DNA of 64,000 nucleotides from Desulfoscipio geothermicus (GCA_016841645.1 JAENYS010000011.1:32803-96802); one strand, 5' to 3'. Shown: positions 25,848-35,273, numbered from the stretch's first letter. Translations and numbers: made by a program. Notes: a model not told the origin generated them from the letters alone.

Positions 25848-26262
25848 CTGCAACTTTACTGCAATGAATAAGGGGCTGTTGCACAACGAGCTAAATAGTA
25901 CGTAGTGTAGCAGTCATTTTTATACACGAAATTCAAACTGCGAGTCCCAAAGGACCCGCAGCTGCAGTATAATTTAGTTATACAAACAGAATCATACAAT
26001 AAAAATTATACTGAATTTAAAAGGAGTTATCAATTAGTACTTCCCTGAAGCGTGATGGGCACCCCACATTGTTGCCGACTTAGCTGAGCACGCTGAACAA
26101 AATCCTATTGTTCCAATCCGGTTTGTTGCCATTCCTGGAGTTAAAAGCCGGGTTATTGATGTTGTTTTTGATATGACTGAAGGCAATAAGTATTTAGAAC
26201 CCTGTCAATAGAAAATTCAATAGTTGCACTGGAAATGTTAGGGAAAGCTAGGGGGCGAGCCT
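25848..26262. other. Region downstream of tRNA-Val with mobile or decayed material
   Basis: GGGGCTGTTGCACAA at 25872 resembles the terminal sequence of some insertion sequences, but no partner end or transposase is visible. Repeated TATAC-rich stretches lie at 25965-26020. The only coding signal is the fragment at 26056-26211. Confidence 0.35.
26056..26211 (+). pseudogene. Short coding fragment, unidentified
   Basis: A 51-codon frame without a start reads APHIVADLAEHAEQNPIVPI, then RFVAIPGVKSRVIDVVFDM and ends at TAG 26209. The composition looks protein-like. Just upstream, a different frame reads TSLKRDGHPT behind AAAGGAG at 26020, so a frameshift near 26055 may have split one gene. I do not recognise the family. 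Confidence 0.35.
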
Positions 26263-26823
26263 TTGACCATTGAAGAGCTTAAAGAGTTTGTGCGGAAGAA
26301 TAACCTAACAATTCACTTGCTACAAATCCGAGAGACTTATCGGGAAAACGGGTATTGTTATGAAGGCTACCAGGGGAGCAAATTATTATTTACTTCCAAG
26401 GAATTTACAGTTAAAAAGACCCTTTATCTCCACCCCATCGGGGCGAAAATGTTCGACTCAATAGAAAATCTTAACCATGCAGACTGGTTATATAGTATGT
26501 TTATGGAGTATGAGGGCATGAGGCCGCTGGATAAATATGCCGAAGGGATGAGGCAATTTATAAAAGCACTTAACCTCTATGGCCCGCCCGTGTTATGGCA
26601 ATGGCACGAAGGGGCCAAGCTACAGATAATTACAGATAATTTTAACGCTGAAAATGGTTTTACCTTTTACTTAGCAGGGCAAGCAGTAGCGGAAATATCA
26701 CCAAAGGCCCTTATAACCCCTAGCCGTTTAAGAGGACCCGCCAATTTGCTTATGGAATGTAAGGCCAGTTTTCGTATTATGGCCTCTAATAATTACATTA
26801 TGGATATATATTGGCCGAGCTGA
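26263..26823 (+). CDS. Hypothetical protein
   Basis: 186 residues from TTG 26263 behind AGGGGGCG. It is soluble, with no signal peptide, membrane helix or cysteine cluster. It opens MTIEELKEFVRKNNLTIHLL and holds a Trp-rich centre (NHADWLYSMFMEYEGMRPLD, then PPVLWQWHEGAKLQIITDNF). No family or catalytic motif is recognised. It stands alone behind tRNA-Val, which may be an integration hot spot. Confidence 0.55.
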   Translation: MTIEELKEFVRKNNLTIHLLQIRETYRENGYCYEGYQGSKLLFTSKEFTVKKTLYLHPIGAKMFDSIENLNHADWLYSMFMEYEGMRPLDKYAEGMRQFIKALNLYGPPVLWQWHEGAKLQIITDNFNAENGFTFYLAGQAVAEISPKALITPSRLRGPANLLMECKASFRIMASNNYIMDIYWPS

Positions 26824-27086
26824 GGGAGCGGTTTTCGCAGGGACCAGGATAGAAACTGCCATGAGACATCCTTTTAAAAATTCCACGATAGTATAAACCA
26901 TTGATTTTCAATTGGCCATAGAAACAATGGCATAATAAAAATGTGTATAGGGGATAGAATGCCTAAAAATTAGCTCATAAAGAAATTTAAAAATTGTCTT
27001 AACTGGGAGGACACTATTTATATTTTAGCTGGCAGACTATGGTAACATAAGCTATGAGTTATTTATGTGTTTAAGGAGAAAAATAA

Positions 27087-27458
27087 ATGGCCAAACCGTC
27101 TTTTGATAAGTTCGCCACCATGCTTGATCGAGCCGTAGACAGCATTCCGCCACATTTCCTTCGAAACTTGACCGGCGGTTTTAACCTGCAGAGATACGAA
27201 AAGTGTGAAGGCGAGTACTACATATTGGGTGAGTACATTGAGGATAGTATTCTGGGCTGCTTTATTGTGTTTTATTATGGTTCATTTGTAGGATTGCTAG
27301 AAGACGAGCCCAACGAATGCTGGGAAGCAGAGATTATTGATACGGTGCTGCATGAAATACAACATCACCTGGAGTCGCTGGCCGGCCAGGACGATTTAGC
27401 TCAAGAGGAAATAGAGGAGTTGGCCAAAGCCCTAAGAACGGGGGATAAGAGGGATTAA
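27087..27458 (+). CDS. Zincin-like metallopeptidase family protein
   Basis: 123 residues. The C-terminal half has DTVLHEIQHHLESLAG, the HExxH zinc motif. Together with the acidic start (FDKFATMLDRAVDSIPPHFL) and VGLLEDEPNECWE it matches the small DUF1025/zincin_1 metallopeptidase family. Actual protease activity is untested for most members. AAGGAGAAA lies 8 nt before the ATG. It has no clear operon partner; the next gene is 141 nt downstream. Confidence 0.8.
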   Translation: MAKPSFDKFATMLDRAVDSIPPHFLRNLTGGFNLQRYEKCEGEYYILGEYIEDSILGCFIVFYYGSFVGLLEDEPNECWEAEIIDTVLHEIQHHLESLAGQDDLAQEEIEELAKALRTGDKRD

Positions 27459-27598
27459 GCCATTATCTAGCTGGGGGAAAGGAATTTAGAGTAGGATGGA
27501 TCACCATACACCGGTCTAATTGAAGCGGTGTTAGGTTTGATAATCTAAAGTAATTAGGACACGGTATTTGAAGTATATTGAGGGAGGTGCATATTAAA

Positions 27599-27907
27599 AT
27601 GAATAATAGTATTTTGGAAAAATTGGACCTAATTGAAAAGCTTGTAAGGGAAGTCAGAAAAGAAATATTTCTTACTAGTAATATTACTGTTGAATCCACG
27701 CCCATATATGATGAATCATTTGCCCATACAATTACCCTATTCGATAATTACGAAGAAAAGATAGAGTATAATCTGGATGATATGGATATTAAAGAATTGA
27801 AGGAAATCGCCAAGGAATTAGAGATTGATCTGCCTAAAAATGCCAACAAAGAGAATGTTGTTGTTGCCATTATGGAGTTGTATGAAGAACAGACTTCTGA
27901 AAAGTGA
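27599..27907 (+). CDS. Small protein with SAP/Rho-N-like C-terminal motif
   Basis: 102 residues. The ATG at 27599 follows GGGAGGTG by about 10 nt; GTG/ATG codons upstream at 27578-27588 are alternatives. The N-terminus is a helix (ILEKLDLIEKLVREVRKEIF). The C-terminus DIKELKEIAKELEIDLPKNA, then NKENVVVAIMEL, has the helix-extended-helix pattern of SAP, HeH and Rho-N domains, often nucleic-acid-binding. Function unknown. The region lies among other orphan genes. Confidence 0.6.
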   Translation: MNNSILEKLDLIEKLVREVRKEIFLTSNITVESTPIYDESFAHTITLFDNYEEKIEYNLDDMDIKELKEIAKELEIDLPKNANKENVVVAIMELYEEQTSEK

Positions 27908-28115
27908 ACTGACCTGGAAGAGATGAGGGCAATGATAAACTCAAGGCATAACATTTCATATATAAATAGTAAAGGTTAATTTTAAAAACTTGCTAAAAAG
28001 TATACTAAGAAAATTTATTAACAGTTAATTGACTAAATAGTGTATTATATGTTGAGAGGGTTTGAACTGCTGGCAATCGCCATAAAAAAATAAGAAAGGT
28101 GGTACCAGATTTATC

Positions 28116-28934
28116 GTGGATAAAAAAATAAATGCCATGTATTTTAGTGCTACAGGCACTACCCAAAAAATAGTATTAGCAATAGCTAATAAAATCGCCC
28201 AAAATGATGGTAAAACTGTAAATAATATTGATTTTACTTTGCCTGAAGCTAGAAAGGCAATGGTATCGTTTACAGCAGAGGATCTTGTGGTTTTTGGCGT
28301 CCCGGTCATTGCTGGAAGAGTCCCCAATTTATTACTTAAATTTTTAGATACTATTGCAGGAAATGGTGCACTAGCAGTTTGTGTGGTTGTTTATGGAAAC
28401 CGTAATTATGATGATGCTGCTATTGAATTAAAAGGTATTCTTGAGCTTAAAGGTTTTAAGGTTATTGCAGGTGGTGCATTTATAGGAGAACATTCATTTT
28501 CTAAAATCCTTGCCCAAAACAGGCCTGATGAAAAAGATATGGCTATAGCAAATGATTTTGCCGATCAAATATATAAGAAATTAACAAGTTCGGATAGCAA
28601 TAAACCTATAAATGTGCCAGGTAACCAGCCTTTAGGAAATTATTATATGCCCAAAAGTGCCAATGGAGATCCGATTGATATTAGAAAGGTTACCCCAAAA
28701 ACAAATACTGATGTTTGTATCGATTGTAAGCTTTGTGCCCATGTCTGCCCATTGGGTTCCATAGATGAAGAGGATGTTACCAAATTAAATGGCATTTGTA
28801 TGAAATGTGGTGCCTGTATCAAAAAATGTCCTACTGAAGCCAAGTATTTTGATGATCCAGGTTTCTTGGAGCACAAACAAGATATAGAGGTAAAATTCGC
28901 CAGCAGGAGAGAGCCGGAGTTATTTTTAACCTAA
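28116..28934 (+). CDS. EFR1-type flavodoxin-ferredoxin protein
   Basis: 272 residues from GTG 28116. The N-terminal flavodoxin-like domain begins INAMYFSATGTTQKIVLAIA (phosphate loop SATGTT) and includes VFGVPVIAGRVPN. The C-terminal part has two 4Fe-4S motifs, CIDCKLCAHVCPLGSI and CMKCGACIKKCPTEA. This EFR1 family fuses an FMN domain with a ferredoxin and is common in anaerobes as an electron carrier of unknown partner. It is a single-gene unit closed by a strong hairpin at 28941. Confidence 0.9.
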   Translation: MDKKINAMYFSATGTTQKIVLAIANKIAQNDGKTVNNIDFTLPEARKAMVSFTAEDLVVFGVPVIAGRVPNLLLKFLDTIAGNGALAVCVVVYGNRNYDDAAIELKGILELKGFKVIAGGAFIGEHSFSKILAQNRPDEKDMAIANDFADQIYKKLTSSDSNKPINVPGNQPLGNYYMPKSANGDPIDIRKVTPKTNTDVCIDCKLCAHVCPLGSIDEEDVTKLNGICMKCGACIKKCPTEAKYFDDPGFLEHKQDIEVKFASRREPELFLT

Positions 28935-28940
28935 AAACGC

Positions 28941-28986
28941 AATCCGTCACCTGCTTAATATTAAAAGCAGGTGACGGATTCCTTTT
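28941..28986. terminator. Bidirectional terminator
   Basis: AATCCGTCACCTGCTT pairs perfectly with AAGCAGGTGACGGATT over 16 bp around an 8-nt loop, followed by CCTTTT. It serves the flavodoxin-ferredoxin gene and the convergent SDR gene. Confidence 0.88.
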
Positions 28987-28995
28987 ATTGATGGC

Positions 28996-29820
28996 TTACT
29001 TGCCTCCCGCAACGCGTAATACTTCTCCGCTGATATAATCAGCCAGCGGCGATGCCATAAGCAGTACGGCACCGGCACCTTCTTCGGGAGTACCAAACCT
29101 TCTAAGAGGTATCATAGGTTTAAGCATTTCACGTCTATTTTCCGGGATACCGACGGATACTTTTTTGCCATCCAGTTCGATGAGGTCATTCTTTTCTTTT
29201 ACCTGGGTGAGACGGGTTTCGATAAAACCAAATGCTACGGTATTGACACAAACATTCAGCGGTCCCCATTCTTTAGCCAGGCTTTTGGTAAAGCCGACTA
29301 GAGCTGCTTTGGCACTGGAGTAGTTGGTTTGCCCGGCGCTACCGTCCAGACCTGCGGTGGAAGCAATGTTGATGATTTTACGGGTCACCAAACAGCCCGC
29401 TTCTTGTTCTTTTTTAGCTACGTCACGGATATAGGGGGCGGCAGCCCGGATAATCCGGAAGGGGGCGGTTAAGTGTATTTTTAGCATGGCGTCCCATTGC
29501 TCATCGCTCATTTTGTGAATGGCCGCGTCCCAGATATAACCGGCATTGTTGACGATCACATCAATGCTGGGTCCAAAGGCTTCCACGGTGGTTTTTATCA
29601 ACATTTCCGGAAATGCCGGGTCGGTTACGTCGCCCACGCAGGCTACTGCCTGGCCGCCGCTGGCCTTGATTTCTTCTACTACTTCATTAGCCGGACCTTT
29701 GTCCAAATCGCTTACTACTATACGGCCGCCTTCTTTAGCAAAAAGCAGTGCGGTAGCCCGCCCGATACCACGTCCCGATCCGGTGATAATGCAGTTTTTA
29801 TCTTTTAGCATTAGTTCCAT
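28996..29820 (-). CDS. Short-chain dehydrogenase/reductase (FabG-like)
   Basis: 274 residues with a classical SDR Rossmann fold: cofactor loop TGSGRGIGRATAL, acidic residue SDLDKG after beta2 (NAD preference likely), NNAGYIWDAAIH, catalytic Ser in INIASTAG and YSSAKAAL (YxxxK). The C-terminus YISGEVLRVAGGK is typical of the FabG/3-hydroxyacyl-CoA class. A 50-residue loop near 195-240 (LTQVKEKNDLIELDGKKVSV) is longer than in FabG. Homologs act on acyl-CoA in Desulfotomaculum relatives. AAAGGGGG precedes the ATG. Monocistronic, substrate unknown. Confidence 0.9.
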   Translation of the reverse strand: MELMLKDKNCIITGSGRGIGRATALLFAKEGGRIVVSDLDKGPANEVVEEIKASGGQAVACVGDVTDPAFPEMLIKTTVEAFGPSIDVIVNNAGYIWDAAIHKMSDEQWDAMLKIHLTAPFRIIRAAAPYIRDVAKKEQEAGCLVTRKIINIASTAGLDGSAGQTNYSSAKAALVGFTKSLAKEWGPLNVCVNTVAFGFIETRLTQVKEKNDLIELDGKKVSVGIPENRREMLKPMIPLRRFGTPEEGAGAVLLMASPLADYISGEVLRVAGGK

Positions 29821-30362
29821 TATATATCCCCCTTTGTTGTGTTTCGGAAAATAATGTCGTTACAGCTTTTTATATAGGCATTCTACTTTTATTGTTAAAC
29901 TCCTTTACATTAATAACTGCTGCGATTTAATGCCTCCTGGATACCGGTGGTAAAATAAGAAAACCCGCCACATTGGCAGGTATTTAAGGTTAATCCATTT
30001 TATTTATATTGTACACATCTATTTTAATTTAAATATACAGCAAAAGAAGTAAAAAGTAAAAGGAGAGGGTTAAAATAACCTCCCCCTACCGATTGCTCAT
30101 CAGGTCTTATCTCTATAGTACAACGACTGCGAGGGTGCATTTTATTGGGAGATAATGGTAAGAACGATATCCTCTTTATGAAACTTGAATTCCGAAGCTT
30201 TGTTTTTGCTAAAATCGTTATTATCGACCTGAGCATTAGCAATTGCCAAATCTATTCCCTTCAAGATTCTAAATATGGAAGTATTAAACACATGGCCTTT
30301 TCACCTTTGGTCCGACAAATTCATGTATTTTAGCCTCGGGCATATTAAGTTTTATACTAAAC
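29821..30362. other. Intergenic, no gene seen
   Basis: Short frames here have no ribosome site or family. A small hairpin (GCCACATTGGC near 29968) is not followed by T tracts. The minus-strand SDR promoter should lie at 29840-29900 but is not obvious. Confidence 0.45.
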
Positions 30363-31094
30363 TCACTCCGCGTTTAACCATTTAACCTCGCCGGAGTTTA
30401 GATGATATTCGGCACCTAATATGGTTAATTCTCCATTTTTCAAAGCATGTTTTACGATGGGGCTCATTTTAATTTCTGTAATTGTCGCTTTAACATTTTC
30501 CCTAATTGATTGTTCAATTAGTCCTTCCTTGGAAACGTCTCCAGCTTGTTTAGCCTTTTCCACGGATGGTGTAATTTTCTTCACAATTGCACTTATACTG
30601 CCAGGGGCTTCTCCGCCTTCAACAGTCGCTGTAACGGCTCCGCAACTCTGATGTCCTAATACTACAATTAAGGATGTCTTTAGATGCTCAACGGCATATT
30701 CTACACTTCCTAAGGAAACTGCATCAATTATATTACCCGCATTGCGTATTATAAATAGGTCACCCAAACCTTGATCGAATATCAATTCCGGTGGTACACG
30801 GGAGTCTGAACAGCTGATTATTGCTGCAAACGGTTTTTGTCCTTTTAATAAGGCTTCTCTTTTCGTACTACCCATGTCAATATTTGCCTGCTTAGCTTCC
30901 ATAAATCTTTTGTTCCCGTCGACGAGCAGTTGTTTAGCTTCGGTACCTGATGTAACTATCTCAGGTCTTTCATAGATTGAATCCGGTATAACGGTGGTAT
31001 TAGATTTGGACACAGTGGTTTTCACTTCCTTTTCTTGGAGTGTACATCCTGACACTAATGCTGGTGTAATAATCAGCACAATATGATGTAACAA
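30363..31094 (-). CDS. Beta-class carbonic anhydrase, lipoprotein type; signal peptide interrupted by an in-frame stop
   Basis: The mature part is a normal beta-carbonic anhydrase (CO2 to bicarbonate): zinc ligands in IISCSDSRVPPE and VVLGHQSCGAVTATV, and NAGNIIDAVSLGSVEYAVEH. A lipobox (ALVSGC) places it outside the membrane. The best ribosome site (GGAGGTG, 31121-31127) is 5 nt from a TTG at 31113-31115, which reads LKGKS and then TAA (31098-31100), in the same frame as LLLHHIVLIITPALVSGC. So one nonsense codon splits the signal peptide. Translation might restart at TTG 31094, but without a ribosome site. It may be a fresh pseudogene. Confidence 0.85.
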   Translation of the reverse strand: MLHHIVLIITPALVSGCTLQEKEVKTTVSKSNTTVIPDSIYERPEIVTSGTEAKQLLVDGNKRFMEAKQANIDMGSTKREALLKGQKPFAAIISCSDSRVPPELIFDQGLGDLFIIRNAGNIIDAVSLGSVEYAVEHLKTSLIVVLGHQSCGAVTATVEGGEAPGSISAIVKKITPSVEKAKQAGDVSKEGLIEQSIRENVKATITEIKMSPIVKHALKNGELTILGAEYHLNSGEVKWLNAE

Positions 31095-31204
31095 CAGTTA
31101 ACTTTTGCCTTTCAATTAAACACCTCCAAAATTAAAGTCTCTCACGCATATAAAGGCTAAAATCTCCTGGACTAATTTTTCGGTATGTTTATAAGGAAAT
31201 CCTT

Positions 31205-31465
31205 TTAATTTGAGGAAAATTTTGATTTAAACCCCGTTATATAACGGGGTTTCCTGTAAATAAACAAAATGTTATCTTGTACCACTTTAAAATCTTGCTT
31301 CTGACATTTTTCGGCACAATAAGGCTTATTGTTAGATTTACCACAACGATATAAAGCCGTCTGTCCTTTGTTTTCAAGATGATTTCCTTGTGTATCTATC
31401 AGTTTAGCGTTGCCGGTAATAATATAAGGACCATTTTCCAGCACCTGTATAATAGCTTCTTCCAC
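31205..31465 (-). CDS. CDGSH-like iron-sulfur domain protein with altered cluster ligands
   Basis: About 86 residues if started at GTG 31465 (11 nt after GGGAGG); an ATG at 31501 has no good site. The pattern ENGPYIITGNAKLIDTQGN, then ALYRCGKSNNKPYCAEKCQK matches CDGSH proteins (usual core CxC-x2-S-x3-P-x-CDG-x-H). Here the first Cys is Tyr, DG is AE, and the final His is Cys. Three Cys remain in the motif. It may bind a 2Fe-2S cluster by different ligands, or none. Not in an obvious operon. Confidence 0.7.
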   Translation of the reverse strand: MEEAIIQVLENGPYIITGNAKLIDTQGNHLENKGQTALYRCGKSNNKPYCAEKCQKQDFKVVQDNILFIYRKPRYITGFKSKFSSN

Positions 31466-31697
31466 AGATAGGTCCACCTCCCTTTGACTATGAATAATCA
31501 TATAAATTCCAGGTTTTTATTTTTAATGCAAATTTTAGGAGGTTGATAAAAGTTTATTATAGCTGAAGACAGGCTTAATGAACGTTTAAAAGTACTTAAG
31601 TGGTGACAAATGAATTATTGAGAAAAAAAATGGTAAACTAAAAGGATTTTATCAACTCATGCAGAAATTTACAATAAGAGGGGGGGGGAAGGTTTAT

Positions 31698-34403
31698 ATG
31701 AAGTTTAGAGATAAGCTATACATAGATTTTAGTATATTTTTGATTACAGTGATAATTATTACTGTAACTTCTCTTGATATGGTTAACCAATTTAAAAATA
31801 GCGTGAACGAAGTGGTGCGGAATAACTATGAAGAGGTCCGTTTAGCAAATACCGTCCGTTATGAAATTAGTAATATTAGCTGGCTTTTCAGGGATCTTAT
31901 CATATTAGATGAGGATATGGAAAGTATTGAAAAAGATATTCTAAGAATAGAAGATTCTAGGGAAAATACATTACTAGCCCTAAATGATCTGGATAAATTA
32001 GTAAAATTAAATCAGACTAAAGAATTAGTTTCAAAGTTAAAATTAATGTATAACACTTATAATGATCTTCAAAATGAAGTTCAATACATGGTTAAAGAGG
32101 GTCGTAAAGACGAAGCAATAGAGATAATAGTTGATGCTCAAAAGTTTAAGGGTGAAATGTTTCAAATAATAAATCAAATTGTAGGAATTGAAGAACAAGT
32201 TATGAGGGATGCACTTGAGGAAACCGAAATCTTATACCGGCAGGCTATGCAGGTATTTATAACACTGATAATATTAGGTGTACTTATCGGCCTAGGTGTT
32301 ATATTCATATCAATGCGTAAAATTGCCGGAGATATAAAAACAGTAACCGATGTAATTAACGGCATCTCTTCATTTGATTCAACAGATAATTTACCCCGTA
32401 TAAAAATAACTGCAAATGACGAAATTGGCGAGATTGCCAAGGCATTTAACGAAATGGCATTTGCCCTCGAAGAGCAAATTAAGCAGGAAAAAAAGTATAA
32501 CAAAACAATACAGGAACAAAGCTGGTTAAAATCAAGCATTGGTGACGTTTCAACAATGTTTCAAGGTGTAAAAAATATAAAAATATTTTGTGATGAATTA
32601 ATTGCTAAAATAACGCCAATGGTTGGTGCAAGCTATGGAGTTATCTACCTGTTAGATGGTGAGGTAGAACAAAAATACCTTAAAAAACTAGCTACCTATG
32701 CCTTTGACGGCAGTCAAATTGATAGTTCTGATTTTCAATTGGGAGAAGGACTTGTTGGACAGTGTGTATTGGAAAACAGAGAAATATTTCTTGAACAAGT
32801 CCCCGATAATTATATTAAGATTTCTTCAGGACTAGGCAAAGCGTCTCCAAAAAATATACTTATACTTCCAGTTAAATTTAACGGACAGGTTTTGGCCGTA
32901 GTGGAACTGGCATCCCTGGGCGAATTCAGCCCTTTACAGGTGGAATTTCTGCACCGGGTGTTTAACACCATGGGTATCACAATCAACCGTATTGCCAATT
33001 ATATGCAGGTAGAAAAACTACTCAAGGAATCTCAGATTTTTACGGAGGAACTGCAAACCCAATCCGAAGAACTACAGCTCCAACAAGAAGAATTAAAAAC
33101 CTTTAACGAAAAACTTGAGGAACAATATAAAGAATCTATACAAAAAACGGTTGAGCTGGAAAAAATTAAGCTATCTTTGGAAGAACAGGCGCATCAATTG
33201 TCTTTAAGCTCACAGTATAAATCAAATTTTCTGTCCAATATGTCACATGAACTACGAACACCCCTTAACAGCCTTTTAGTTCTTGCTCAAATATTGGCAG
33301 AGAATAGTGCCGGTAATCTTACAGCTAAACAAGTTGAGTATGCGGAGACAATTATTTCGTCCGGAATGGATCTTTTAAATCTAATTAATGACATTTTGGA
33401 TTTATCTAAGGTGGAGTCAGGTAAAATGGAAGTTTATCCGGCTGAGGTGAAGTTAAAAGATATAGAAGATTATGTTAATCGCAACTATCTTCCTGTAGCC
33501 CAAACTAGAGCTTTGGAGTTTTCCATACAGCTTGATAATGATTTGCCGGACTTTATTTACACCGACGAACAAAGATTACTTCAAATTCTAAAAAATTTAT
33601 TATCCAATGCCTTTAAATTCACAGAAAAAGGAAGTGTACTTCTCCATATCAAAAATGCGTCAATGGGCACTACCCGTACTCGCACTCCTATGTTGGCCTT
33701 TTCCGTTATAGATACGGGTATTGGAATTCCCGAGGAAAAACATAACACAATATTTGAGGAATTTCAGCAGGCAAACGGAACAACTAACCGCAAATATGGT
33801 GGTACGGGCTTGGGTTTATCCATTTCCAAAAAAATTGCCGAGTTGCTGGGTGGCTTTATCAGCTTAGAAAGCCAGGAAGGTAAAGGTAGCACTTTTACCT
33901 TATATTTACCTCTCAATATACCTGGTGATGCGACCAAAGATGAAGCGGTAAGCGAGGTGGCTGTTGGATTGGAAGAACCATCAGGAGATGATGTAAATCA
34001 GCCTGAAATAGAGCAGAATCAGGATCTACTGGAGGGGCGTAAAATATTAATAGTGGATGATGATATGCGGAATGTTTTTGCCCTAAGCGCCATACTTGAA
34101 AACCATAAGGTGGATGTATTATTTGCTGAAAACGGAAAAGAAGGGATTAAAACCTTGCAGGAAAATCCAGATATTGATCTTGTGCTAATGGATATCATGT
34201 TACCCGAAATGGATGGCTATGAGACTATGCAATATATCCGTCAAATACCTAAATATCAAACATTACCAATAATAGCTCTGACTGCCAAGGCTATGAAGTA
34301 TGACCGGGAAAAATGCATTAATGCGGGAGCATCCGATTATATAAGCAAACCGGTAAATCTAAAGAAACTTCTGTCATTAATAAAGGTTTGGTTATATAAA
34401 TAG
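31698..34403 (+). CDS. Membrane hybrid sensor histidine kinase (4HB-HAMP-GAF-HisKA-HATPase-REC)
   Basis: About 901 residues; the ATG at 31698 follows GGGGGGAAGG. Two membrane helices (near 10-30 and 188-210) enclose an extracytoplasmic four-helix-bundle sensor. Then come HAMP, GAF (about 290-435), a long coiled coil (ELQTQSEELQLQQEELKTFN), HisKA with His in SNMSHELRTPLNSLL, HATPase (NAFKFTEKG, DTGIGIP, GTGLGLSIS) and a C-terminal receiver with phospho-Asp in DLVLMDIMLPEMDGY. It starts a three-gene signalling operon with a CheR-type methyltransferase immediately after it. Signal unknown. Confidence 0.92.
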   Translation: MKFRDKLYIDFSIFLITVIIITVTSLDMVNQFKNSVNEVVRNNYEEVRLANTVRYEISNISWLFRDLIILDEDMESIEKDILRIEDSRENTLLALNDLDKLVKLNQTKELVSKLKLMYNTYNDLQNEVQYMVKEGRKDEAIEIIVDAQKFKGEMFQIINQIVGIEEQVMRDALEETEILYRQAMQVFITLIILGVLIGLGVIFISMRKIAGDIKTVTDVINGISSFDSTDNLPRIKITANDEIGEIAKAFNEMAFALEEQIKQEKKYNKTIQEQSWLKSSIGDVSTMFQGVKNIKIFCDELIAKITPMVGASYGVIYLLDGEVEQKYLKKLATYAFDGSQIDSSDFQLGEGLVGQCVLENREIFLEQVPDNYIKISSGLGKASPKNILILPVKFNGQVLAVVELASLGEFSPLQVEFLHRVFNTMGITINRIANYMQVEKLLKESQIFTEELQTQSEELQLQQEELKTFNEKLEEQYKESIQKTVELEKIKLSLEEQAHQLSLSSQYKSNFLSNMSHELRTPLNSLLVLAQILAENSAGNLTAKQVEYAETIISSGMDLLNLINDILDLSKVESGKMEVYPAEVKLKDIEDYVNRNYLPVAQTRALEFSIQLDNDLPDFIYTDEQRLLQILKNLLSNAFKFTEKGSVLLHIKNASMGTTRTRTPMLAFSVIDTGIGIPEEKHNTIFEEFQQANGTTNRKYGGTGLGLSISKKIAELLGGFISLESQEGKGSTFTLYLPLNIPGDATKDEAVSEVAVGLEEPSGDDVNQPEIEQNQDLLEGRKILIVDDDMRNVFALSAILENHKVDVLFAENGKEGIKTLQENPDIDLVLMDIMLPEMDGYETMQYIRQIPKYQTLPIIALTAKAMKYDREKCINAGASDYISKPVNLKKLLSLIKVWLYK

Positions 34404-35273
34404 GTGGTGTGCAGCGACTTGGGTATTAACATGGAAGCAGAACAACCGGGGTATGATAACCAGTTGGAAAAAATAGAAATTAACCTTTTGCTTGAAGGTA
34501 TTTACCAGCGTTATGGTTTTGACTTTAGGAATTATGTTTATTCCTCCATTCGTAGAAGAATTTGGCACCGAACAAGGGTTGAAAATTTAAGCAATATATC
34601 AGCCTTAATAGAAAAAGTTTTACACGATCATCAGGCAATGGAAAGACTATTTGGCGATTTCTGTATTCATGTTAGCGAAATGTTTCGTGATCCAAGTTTT
34701 TTCATGACTTTAAGAACAAAGATACTTCCACTTTTAAAAGACAAACCCCTTATTCGAATTTGGCATGCAGGGTGTGCTACTGGAGAAGAAGTATTTTCAA
34801 TGGCTATTCTTTTATGTGAGGAAGGCTTACATGATAAAACAATGATCTATGCCACAGATATGAGTGATAAAATAATAAATAAGGCGAAGCAAGGGGTTTT
34901 CCCTTTATCTAGAATGAAATTATATACCCAGAATTATATAAAATCCGGTGGGACCAGGTCCTTTTCCGACTATTATAAAGTTGTGGGTGATAACGCAATT
35001 TTTGCACCGTCTCTTATAAAAAAAGTTATTTATGCGCAACACAATTTAGCCAGTGACGGTTCATTTAATGAATTTGACGTGATTATTTGCAGAAACGTTT
35101 TGATCTATTTTAACAGAATCCTTCAAAAAAAAGTGTTTAAATTGTTTTATGATAGCCTGTGTATACAGGGATTTCTTGGTTTAGGCAATAAGGAGACAAT
35201 TGATTTCTCCGACGTGGCTTACTGCTATGATAATGTAAATATAAAAGAAAGAGTATATCGTAAGTTTAAATAG
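34404..35273 (+). CDS. CheR-type protein-glutamate methyltransferase
   Basis: 289 residues if started at GTG 34404, directly after the kinase stop; ATG 34431 is an alternative. The N-terminal CheR helical domain (YQRYGFDFRNYVYSSIRRRI) precedes the SAM-binding domain: RIWHAGCATGEEVFSMAILL, YATDMSD and VIICRNVLIYFNR. CheR methylates Glu residues of chemoreceptors. Here it sits among kinases, not chemotaxis genes, and no CheB or receptor is nearby. Such CheR-HK clusters control other outputs, and its target may be the coiled-coil kinase next door. That is inference. Confidence 0.9.
   Translation: MVCSDLGINMEAEQPGYDNQLEKIEINLLLEGIYQRYGFDFRNYVYSSIRRRIWHRTRVENLSNISALIEKVLHDHQAMERLFGDFCIHVSEMFRDPSFFMTLRTKILPLLKDKPLIRIWHAGCATGEEVFSMAILLCEEGLHDKTMIYATDMSDKIINKAKQGVFPLSRMKLYTQNYIKSGGTRSFSDYYKVVGDNAIFAPSLIKKVIYAQHNLASDGSFNEFDVIICRNVLIYFNRILQKKVFKLFYDSLCIQGFLGLGNKETIDFSDVAYCYDNVNIKERVYRKFK

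Noticed and set aside
31098..31100. Recoding as an explanation for the stop in the carbonic anhydrase gene
   Set aside because: The codon is TAA, which is not used for selenocysteine or pyrrolysine.
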